Positions 55,268 through 64,000 of a stretch of 64,000 nt of DNA are shown one piece after another. A model generated the notes under the pieces. That model searched no databases. It worked only from the letters and a program-made list of their open reading frames with translations, and was not told where the DNA came from. This DNA is from Lonicera japonica. Its lineage: Eukaryota > Streptophyta > Magnoliopsida > Dipsacales > Caprifoliaceae. The position numbers and the translations under genes were made by a program. Numbering within the stretch: the stretch's first letter is position 1; each line of letters starts with the position of its first letter. Where the stretch lies: positions 31,531,234 to 31,595,233 of the forward strand of contig CM038471.1 of assembly GCA_021464415.1 (NCBI GenBank), given 5' to 3'.

Positions 55268-56117
55268 ATGTCGAACACTCACCGTTTTACAGGTCCTCCA
55301 TGTGTAGCTTGTGCTTATAGCCACAAGAGATGTCCTCTATCTTGCGAATATGCTAAAAAAAATTCAAATGTGATTGATCGTCAGGATTATCACACAATCT
55401 TCACTGTTTTTGGGGTAAGGAACGTTGCATCTTTTTTGCAAGATGTCCCTGAAGACCAGCATCTTGAGATTCTCAGTTCATATCTTCTTGAAGTCACGGC
55501 GAGAATCAAGAATCCCATTAGAGGCTGTACTACTCTCCTTACTTCTCTTGAATAGAAGGTGGAAGAGTTACAAGCACGGGTGATGGTATTAGAGGCTTGG
55601 TTAGAAGGGGGTCTTCATGCGTTAACCCGTTATGCTCCTTTGCTCCTTCTGGATGTTCTTCAAGGTTCTCTTCGTCGGTAGAAAATAACGTTCCTGATGT
55701 TTTCTGACTGCCGTGAATCTTCCAGAATCTGTTCCCGGAAGTTTTTTAAGGCTCCTTATGTCGGAAGAGGGTGTACAAGATATCATTTCGACTACCACGA
55801 ATCTTATAGAAAATGGGGCTCTTCCGACTGAAGTGGATTTGCCATCATTTTCGAATCCGTTCTATTACCAGACTGCCTCAGACGCCTTTCATCAGGCTAC
55901 CTTGGATGCTTATCACCACGCTGTCTCGGACGGTCTTTTATCTCAATCTTCGCACGATGGTTTTATTGCAGAGTTTGCCGAACCAACGACCTCTGACTGG
56001 ACAACTTTAGGGGATATAGGACGTGATTTTTCTAATTATTCTTCTTCTGATTTCATTACTATTTTGAATTTTGGTGCTGATGATCTTCGGATTCTTCGGC
56101 CTTTTTTGAGTGACTAG
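55268..56117 (+). pseudogene. LBD (LOB-domain) transcription-factor-like gene
   Basis: LBD proteins are plant-specific DNA-binding regulators of organ boundaries. From ATG 55268 the frame reads PPCVACAYSHKRCPLSCEYA, an exact C-x2-C-x6-C-x3-C zinc-finger-like motif. It is followed by the GAS-type block FTVFGVRNVASFLQDVPEDQ, LEVTARIKNPIRGC and a leucine-zipper-like LLTSLE-stop-KVEELQARVMVLEAWLE. A TAG at 55553 interrupts the zipper. A frame change near 55690 leads to a second open stretch (55713-56117) with NLPESVPGSFLRLL and TILNFGADDLRILRPFL at its end. The gene runs against the retroelement that carries it, after a 5' leader rich in CT. The tail also occurs at 42.6 kb. An intron between the two parts is an alternative to the frame change. 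Confidence 0.8.
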
Positions 56118-56221
56118 ATAATGTGCACCTCTAGTGAAGGCTTTGTACAAACGTTCCGGAGATGTTCCACTTGTGATTGTTTAAAGCATGGCCCCTATAT
56201 GATGATAGCATTTTTTTCGAA

Positions 56222-56530
56222 ATCCTTGGTTTCTTAAAAGGAAAATTTGTTCTTTTTGGCTAAGTATTGAGTAGAGTCATGCCCCCTTCTGACTTAGGCA
56301 AATTCTGACATTTTTTTCATTTAATTCCTTGGTTTCTTAAAAGGAAAATTTGTTCTTTTTGGCTAAGTCTTGAGTAGAGTCATACCCCCTTCTGACTTAG
56401 GCAAATTCTGACAATTTTCTCATTTAAGTTCTTGGTTTCTTAAAAGAAAAATTTGTTCTTTTTGGCTAAGTCTTGAGTAGAGTCATGCCCCTTTCTGACT
56501 TAGGCAAATCCTGACAATTTTCTCATTTAT
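56222..56530. repeat. 103-bp tandem repeat, three copies
   Basis: CTTGGTTTCTTAAAAGGAAA starts at 56225, 56328 and 56431, a period of exactly 103 bp. Each unit contains TTTTTGGCTAAGT, GAGTAGAGTCATGCCCC and CTGACTTAGGCAAAT. Units are more than 90% alike by eye. The array lies downstream of the LBD-like gene. Confidence 0.93.
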
Positions 56531-56929
56531 TACCAGGAAATGTCAAAATTTTGGTCTCTGGACCAGTGGTGCAGCAGTAGATGATCATTCTCAGCCAGAT
56601 CTCTCTGAGCTGGGGTGGTCCTGCGGTTGTCTGACAAACTTCAAAATTACATTCTGCTTTGTGAAAGTTTGATATCCGCTTAAAATTTCTTTAATTTCTT
56701 TTTTGTGGTTTATCGGACGCACTTGATGAAAATTACATTCAGTTGTAATTTTTTGGAAACTCGTCAATTTCACCTACAATAAAGATTATTGATCGTAAGA
56801 AAATGATACAACTTTAGATATATTAAAACAAAGAGAAAAAAATCATATATGAGTTATTAAACAATAACTTATCTCTTCTTTTGGGTTTTATCCCCTTGGG
56901 TAACCGAATTTTTGAATGATTATGCACCC

Positions 56930-57340
56930 GTAAATATTGAGCTAGCGTAGGCCTGTAGGATTTTCGTATTTTTTGTTGCAGCAACTTTGTATCCCCGTTT
57001 TGGACCCCGAGATGGCCAAATTTGAAAAAGATTAAACTGGAAAGTTGTAGCTCTTGAAATTTTCTTCAAAATGGACTCCAGAATCGCATAATTTAAAATT
57101 TTGAGCAAGAAGTTATGCGCTCGAGAATATTGAGCTACCGTAGGCCCGTAGAATTTTTGCCTTTTTCGTTCCAAAAAGTTTGTATCTCAGTTTTGAACCC
57201 CAAGATGGCCGAATTTGAAAACGGCTTGAATTGAAAAGTTGTAACTCTTGAAATTTTCTCCAAAATGGACTTCAGAATTGCATAATTTGGAGTTTTGAGC
57301 AAAAAGTTATCCCCCCGAGAATATTGTGCTACGTAGACTC
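56930..57340. repeat. ~193-bp tandem repeat, two copies plus start of a third
   Basis: ATATTGAGCTA-CGTAGGCC starts at 56934, 57127 and 57321. Units share CCCCGAGATGGCCAAATTTGAAA-like and AAGTTGTAGCTCTTGAAATTTTC-like words and AAATGGACT-CAGAAT-GCATAATTT. It lies in the leader-side part of the LTR element. Confidence 0.85.
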
Positions 57341-57413
57341 GCGGGATTTAAAGTTTTTGTACCGAAAATTCACTTGTAATTTCTAAAGAACGAGAGCTTT
57401 AGAGAGCTTATCG

Positions 57414-57432
57414 TTCCCATAGACGGCGCCAA
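57414..57432 (-). other. Probable primer-binding site of the LBD-carrying element
   Basis: On the minus strand TTGGCGCCGTCTATGGGAA follows the LTR CA end by one base. It resembles the TGGCGCC-type primer sites of plant Gypsy elements. The cognate tRNA is not certain. Confidence 0.6.
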
Positions 57433-57433
57433 C

Positions 57434-57716
57434 TGATGGTGTCAAAATCTAGAAATAGATAATTAACCAATCAATAAGTGAATATCGGTAAATAAAAAAT
57501 AAATGCGGCGCAATGATGAACACATGATATATTTTTTTTAAGGTAGGTTCCCCTAGTAGCGCTTATGCTATTCCGGTAGTACGTCCTCCTTTTGTGTATG
57601 CTTGTTTTGTATTAGCTCAAAGGCAATCAATTTGGATGAAAATACAAGCTACCAACTTCTCTCTCTCTCTATAATTTCCTTAATTCTATTTATAAGTATA
57701 GAATTAGGATTACAAA
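57434..57716 (-). mobile_element. 5' LTR (truncated) of the LBD-carrying element
   Basis: The 283 bp match the left part of the other LTR, including TAGCGCTTATG and CTATTTATAAGTATAGAATTAGGATTACAAA. After 57716 the sequence departs into unrelated DNA, so the promoter-proximal part of this LTR is lost. Confidence 0.8.
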
Positions 57717-60700
57717 ACCCCAACACATATATCTAATATGCTACAAATATAATTTTTGAATTGTAGCTTTACAATTGTAGTATAGCCCCACAAAACATAA
57801 TAAAACTTAATTTTATATGTAAAGGAATATATCAATGCAACACATGTGTATAAAATATTTTGTATAATTACTCAAACAAATTTTATTTACTTATATTTCA
57901 GAAAATTGATAATAAATATAATACGTATTTATAAGATTACCAATCTTCACCCTTTAATTCTTAGGCACTCATTATAATATGAAATCAAGCGATATAAACT
58001 CAAGAATAATTAAATACCATTAAACTATAATAAATATACCAATTGCAACGGACATACAATTATATAATTCCAATCAATCAAATTGAAATAAATTTCATAT
58101 AACCTTGAGAAATTTAGTGGTAGGTTAAATGATCAATTCCCTATTTCAAAAATAACATATAAAATAACTTATACCACAAAGTAGCGAAAAAAATTTAAAA
58201 TCTCATTTCATTTTCTTTCCTCTAAAGTTAATGAAACAAAGCAAATTTCAACAATTATATATTTGTTAAAGGTAAAAAAAAATTAATAAAAAAATTGAAA
58301 ACCTAATATTCAAAATCCACCATAATCCACACGCATTGAAGTGATGCATTTGTTTAAATAATTCATGACATATAACTCCAATATATGTCTTGAGTGTTGG
58401 CATATGAAATTAGCAAAAGTTGTATAGTATTACTAACCATCATCTAATCTCCGTCATTAATATATACTTTTAAAACATATGGAGTATCCTTCAATTTATT
58501 TTACAACGGTAAATTTAATAGTGCATTAATAATTACTTTTTTTCAAACTACATTTTTTTTTTCCAATCGAAAAACAAAATAAAACAAACAACTTATTTTC
58601 TTTATTAACACAAGGAAGAAAATTACTTACAAGTTGGATAGAATTCCAAACTAAATGTAACAATTTAAATGTGATATCATCTTCATGTTCCACACCTCAT
58701 GGCTATTGCTATTTTAAATCTTAGGTAAATATATTATGCACCTTAAGTTAATTTGTGCAATAAAATTTAAGCACTGTATTGACAAACAACAATGGAACTA
58801 CCGCAGCAATCACAAATCAAATTATAATTGTATACTTGATTATAATTGTACACTAGTGGCTTATAATTTTATCATTTTTCATATTAATACGGGACTCAAC
58901 GAGAACTAGTGAACAAAACCATTTCAAGTATGTATATGAGACCCAAAACCACTTGGGATATATCTCATAATAATAATAGTTAATCTTATGAAGAAACAAC
59001 TACACATAATTTTAAAAGAAAATAACGTACAAACTTCTACAATTATTTCAAAACAATACCATTATGTCCTTTAAGTGAGAATTAGCCGAAAGCTTCACGT
59101 CCAAAATGAAATTGTCATGTTTAATTATCATAATTCACTAATTGATTCGGCATTAAAAAGGAATAACCACATTATAATTATAATAGAAAATAATTATCAT
59201 ATAAATTTTACTACGTATGTATCCTCATTACATAAAACACAACATTATTTAACTTTATATATATATTTGCACAACTCCGGATTTCATAAAAGTATGTTTA
59301 TCGCTTTTTATACTATATAACTAAGAAGATTATATTTTTGTAATTATAAGACCAACAATCCATAAACCATCCACCTAATTTAGCTTAAAAGGTTTAATTA
59401 AAACATACATCTTCGCTTGAGAAATGTATAATCATATTTCTTACTTGAAAGTTGGCATGTACCCAAGAAATTTAACACTTGACAAGGTCTTTGTGAGTAG
59501 CGCTTTTTCAAAACTTCCATTGTAAAATCCATGCACCAAATTACATGTTCAATTAGGAAATGAATAGCATTAGTATTAATATATATTCCAAGAAAATTGA
59601 ATTTATAGAACACTATTTTCAATTAAAATAGATAAAGCTTCTAACAAATTAACAAATCATCATATTTATAAACTAAGCTCATATCGCAAACATCATAGAG
59701 TTTAACACCAATAATTAAAATAATTGACATTGTAACAAGACTTAAATTTTAAGAATCTCACACTTCTTTATATATTTGAAAATATTTTACGCGCACATAA
59801 AAATCATCACAAATTAAAGTACATTAACGTCTTTAGCTGTTGGATAATATAGCTTTGATTTGAATATTATTTTATTAGAAATCATCTCTTAAAATTTATT
59901 TAAATATTAACAACACAAATAAGTGAACTACTTAGAAAATCATTTATAGAAAATAGTATCAGTAAAGAAAGCTGGTCTTTGAGAGTCGAGACTGGGTCTC
60001 CTAAAGAAGTTATTGCTTCCCTACATGTAAGTATTGACGGTCTATAACGCCTCCAAGATAAAACCCAAAAGGCTCACAGCTTTGTCTCCTTCATGTGCAC
60101 GTTCACATGAAGACGAGTTGAACCATTCCAATCACATTGCCCAAACTCAAAAATATATATGTATCAATGGAGATTTTTAGATATATATATATATTAGACT
60201 AATGAATAGAACAGTCACAATCCTTTATATAGGTGAATGAATAAAGGAGTTATGCAAAAATTTAATAGGAAAATAAAATCAAATAATTACACCATCATAA
60301 ACTCATATAACTCCTCTACTTATGAATATAATAAAACTTTATAAATCCTTTATTTATATCTAATATAATGACAATCATTAAATTTTGTAACTCATGAATA
60401 TTAAATATAATAATTATGAATATTTTAAATTTTTATTAAAATATTCCAACATTCATTACATAAAACTTAATTAATTAACACAAAACAAACTAAAATTAAG
60501 ACGTAGTGGGCAAACCAAACTACAATTAAGTCACATATATATATATATATATTCAATATCATCGATCTTCACTAACATCAACATATGTTTCCTCCCAATC
60601 TTCAACATTAATGGGCCGGTAATTCTTCTCCATTTCAATGGCGGTGATCACTCCAAGTTCGATCGCTTAATAGTTTCGCATGGTCCTGCAGGTCGTCATT

Positions 60701-63230
60701 CTCGCCATTAATTGTCGCCAGAAACATACAATCACATATATATGTAGAAAGGTTACGTTGTATACATCGATCAATAGTATGTATGTAATCACAATTTGGA
60801 TTTTACCAAATTTGGAACGTTAATATTCTTGCCTTCTTTTGAATTCCACTATTTTGCATTTAATAATACTTTGAATCGATTATTTTGACACATTGACCAC
60901 AAATTTGAAGTGTTATATTTTTTCGAAATTACCTTTGTTTTTACCTTATAAGAAACACTTTTTTTTGCTAATTTATTTATTTTAAGAACATAAAATTAAG
61001 TGTACTAAATTTTATTTAATTTTTCATATAAATTAAATCACAAATATCAATCAGGTGAAAAACGAATTTTATAAAGACTTTCGGTGGTTGAGGAAATCTA
61101 AGCTGGCTATTCAATTTGTTTTAGCATATTTGTACTTTTCATCTTATAGCACAAAACACGGGATAAAATAATATAATTTTACCTAGTACTTCGATCATGA
61201 GATAAAGGGGCTGGCGAGATGGATCGAATAATCTTATTCCGTGTACTATCCTATTCAACAAGGTACTAAATGTAGGATAAAATAAATATAAAAAATCCTT
61301 TCTAACATTATGCACATGATACGATAAAAGTATCGTATCCGTCTTAATACCAAATATTGGTAAAAATAAATTATTCTAAATTTATATGCGTACTATCTTT
61401 GGACCTATTGTTTCTTTATACCAATTAAAACCTTATGGGGGTTTAAAACTATATGCTACATTAATTAGGATGAAAACGTTGAGTGGTTTGGTTTTCTATA
61501 AAAGAAAAAGAAGGACAAAAAATACATTCTTTATCTATTTATGTACTCAAAGACCAATATTTTAGTACAATTATTTTTTAAAAAGACTAAATTAAATAAG
61601 AAGGATTGATTAAAAAAATAACAATAAATAAGTAAATGTCGAATTTTCCTAAAGTACCTTTTCATCCGAATGTAATTCTCACGTACATTAAATGAAAAAC
61701 CTAAATTTTAGATCATCTATAACATAACATAAATTCAAAACCTTAATTCAAATCAATTTAAAATTGTAAAACGGAATTATTAGATGTTACCAAACTTGAT
61801 TCTTAAAATTAAGTATTTACCATAAACATAAATTAGAGGCATATATTCAGTTTGAATATATATAGACATAATAATTAATACAACATGCAAAATGTACAAG
61901 GCATATTAAGTTTCATGCAAAAAAAATCGGTTGAACAAACATTCTAAACACAACATTGTACGTGAAAATGCTTATTAATGTGTGAATAATTAATACGTAA
62001 AAAATAATGATCTTTAGACGTACAAATATAAAAAATATTCAACTTAAATATATGAGGCAATTAAATTTCATATAAATATTAAATTAAATTCGCATATTAA
62101 ATTTCACACACACATATAATTAGATATATATATATACACATGCACACACACAATGTTTATAGTGGTAGTTGAGAAGAAGTGTCTTTAGCAGTAAAGGTGA
62201 GACTATTAAAGGGAAGCTCTTTAGTAGATAGTAATGGCTATATAATCTTCCCATGAGTGCTCCATAATCCATGTCTCTCGCCATTCTCGGTAAAATTTTT
62301 ACAACCTGTTAAGTCATCGGATTGCCTTGAAGTCCCAATAAAGTGTAATCAAATCAATTTGAATTTTACGCACCAACAAATTAAAGCAGAATCACCGTTT
62401 GACAAAACTGAACAAAGTCGTTTCACATATACTCGATCACTGCCCATTTGGCATTTCCTCAAATTTGTTAATAAGGACAATATATTAATACAAATAAGAT
62501 TATAAGATACTAGAGTATATTTGTGTCGGACGGCAATGTAAAACGATTTTTTTTTTAGATATTACGGGAGTCTTGTATTTGGGCATCTTCAATGTGTGAG
62601 ATAAAATTTGTTTTCGAGAGGATACTACATGTCAGCCAAACTAATATAGCATTGCCTACTAATTCAACCTATACGACAATACTTGTCACAATAAATCTAA
62701 CAGTTTAATTATAATAATTGATTATCAGTGTCTTTTAAATGGAATAAGGTTAATTATATATTTTTGTTTTGTAATTTTTCATACACAATTTTATAACCAC
62801 AATGGGTTTTGTTTATAAATTTTGATTTTTTTATTTTTAATTTAAAATTTGATTGTACGAGGCAACTAGTCTGATTCGGCGTGTTTGTCCAAATTCAATC
62901 ACAATATGCCTAAAAATATAGTTGACCTGAGGTGGGTTTCATACTAAAAAATCCGAATCCGACTCGCTTATTTATATACTTGAATCCAAATTAAATATGC
63001 CCTGAATCAAGTCAAAAAAGTTAGTTTATTCCAACCTGAACTCGACCCGAGATGGGTTTTAACTTGAGAAACCCGACCTGATTAAGAAATAACATGGCCA
63101 AATATCTTATATTTTAGTCAAGTTAAAAATTCGCATGATCAAACCATTTTGCTAGCCCTAAAAGAAAAGAGTTAAGATTTGGTGTATATGTCATTCGAAT
63201 TATATTATGACAATATCCCAACTGTATATG
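57717..63230. other. AT-rich intergenic DNA, no gene seen
   Basis: About 5.5 kb without a credible gene, RNA or complete element. The frames at 59075, 59398 and 62257 are low-complexity or show no domain. A short hairpin, CTTCATGTG-CACGTT-CACATGAAG, lies at 60089-60112 in a GC-richer block (59970-60150). TA repeats occur at 60180 and 60535-60552. Confidence 0.55.
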
Positions 63231-63231
63231 C

Positions 63232-63274
<43 letters not shown>
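63231..63274. repeat. ATT trinucleotide microsatellite
   Basis: About 14 uninterrupted TTA units. It is likely length-variable between individuals. Confidence 0.95.
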
Positions 63275-63540
63275 GAAAAAATTCATATAAAATTCTGTAG
63301 TTAGGATGGATCATCTTCTTTTATAGAGTTCAATTAATAAGTTTTAAATATGCAGTTTTTGTTTTATTATTAAAATTTGACTTTTGAATTTAAATTTATG
63401 AGATTTTAAAATTTTATTAAAAAGTTAATGAGAGAAAGTAGAGATGGTGCAGAAGAGAGAGAAAAAGATAGAGTTACTGTGTATATTTTTGTGTGAGTAG
63501 ATTTTTTTAATGATTTGATGTATTATTAATTATAAATATT

Positions 63541-63750
63541 AAGGGGGGTGTATTCAATTCAGATTTTAAAAGATTTTAACTGACTTTTTAAAATCCGTGG
63601 ATTCTGTAAGTCTATGGATTGTTTTAAATCCTTATAGAATCTGACAGATTTTAATGCATGGATTCTTTTGGATTTCAACAGATTTTAATAAGTCCATGGA
63701 TTTCTGCAGATTTTAATAAGTCTATGAATTTCTCCAGATTTAATAAGTTC
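63541..63750. mobile_element. Possible end of a Tourist-like MITE
   Basis: GGGGGGTGTATTCAATTCAG after a TTA-like flank resembles the ends of plant Tourist/Harbinger MITEs. It is followed by at least four near-repeats of AGATTTTAATAAGTC-ATGGATTTCT. The matching right end was not found before the window ends, so the call is tentative. Confidence 0.4.
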
Positions 63751-64000
63751 ATAAAAAAATAAAAAATCGAAAGACAAAAGATAAACAATAAAATAAATTA
63801 ATTAAGAGTTTAAAGTAACATTATCAAAATTCATGTTTGAACCAAATTGAGTACTTAAAATTTTGATTACAATAAAAAAATTAAAGGAATTTTGATTATA
63901 ATAAAAAAAATTAAAGGATAAATAATAAAAGAATTTTGATTACAAAGTGAATAAGAATTATAACATTGTTATTCTAATGTATATCTATTAATTTAAAATT

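Larger units (their letters stand above)
53810..57716 (-). mobile_element. LTR retrotransposon carrying an LBD-like gene
   Basis: Two direct copies of one sequence, starting TGATGGTGTCAAAATCTAG, lie at 53810 and 57434 and stay nearly identical for about 280 bp. The left copy is complete (53810-54566, TGATGG to CCATCA). Right of it, on the minus strand, AAAGGATAGGGGGCAAT is a polypurine tract. Left of the right copy, on the minus strand, TTGGCGCCGTCTATGGGAA follows the CA end by one base and looks like a primer-binding site. The element is therefore transcribed leftwards. The 5' LTR is cut at 57716. No gag or pol is present. The interior carries an LBD-like gene in the opposite direction and three tandem repeat arrays. 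Confidence 0.85.

Noticed and set aside
55044..55268. Charged minus-strand frame (KKKEKLSEKEKGRG)
   Set aside because: It is the complement of the CT-rich leader of the LBD-like gene, so it is low-complexity.
62257..62505. 82-codon frame near the right end
   Set aside because: No recognisable motif, no coding-like context, and AT-rich surroundings.

Overview
This window is gene-poor nuclear DNA from a flowering plant, most likely a eudicot. The evidence is nested LTR retrotransposons of the plant Copia and Gypsy (Tat/Ogre-type and chromovirus-like) lineages, a tRNA-derived SINE, plant hAT/MULE/CACTA-type repeats, and broken pieces of plant families (PIP1 aquaporin, PPR, LBD, plant mobile domain). 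I found no clearly intact host gene. Almost every coding stretch has in-frame stops or frameshifts. A run of 100 Ns at 30329-30428 marks an assembly gap.

Layout. 1-2035: 3' end of a Copia element and its LTR. 2037-3648: broken Gypsy pol. 3649-6825: LTR-like DNA with a 190-bp tandem repeat. 6827-10977: first Tat-type element (primer site, leader, gag, 93-bp coding-type repeat, 30-bp minisatellite). 10978-19572: second Tat-type element (LTR, primer site, gag, protease, RT/RNase H, second RNase H, integrase). 19800-23272: two antisense genes behind its pol: a DUF7745-like frame with its own TATA box, and the 3' exons of a plant-mobile-domain (PMD) gene. 25.4-26.7 kb: a SINE and a hAT-type element, both with target duplications. 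28.3-29.1 kb: an imperfect inverted repeat. 30.4-31.5 kb: a Copia-type LTR in a PPR-associated repeat. 38.9-41.1 kb: LINE RNase H remnant, PPR pseudogene and its linked repeat. 41808-44240: hAT-like ends enclosing two PIP1 fragments, two LTR copies and a fragment resembling the LBD tail at 56 kb. 44985-46075: MULE-like element. 48061-52366: a second, longer copy of the antisense PMD plus DUF7745 pair. 53810-57716: an LTR element on the minus strand carrying an LBD transcription-factor-like gene. 57.7-64 kb: AT-rich DNA without recognisable genes.

The most notable result is the repeated antisense pair. In both copies a multi-exon PMD gene is followed on the same strand by a DUF7745-like gene whose TATA box is kept. 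A perfect 14-bp palindrome, TTGTCGCGCGACAA, lies just upstream of that TATA box in the first copy. Related sites sit in the second copy and in the Tat LTR. The pair looks like a module captured by the retroelement, with a possibly shared cis element. Two other elements carry host gene pieces: PIP1 inside hAT-like ends and LBD inside an LTR element.
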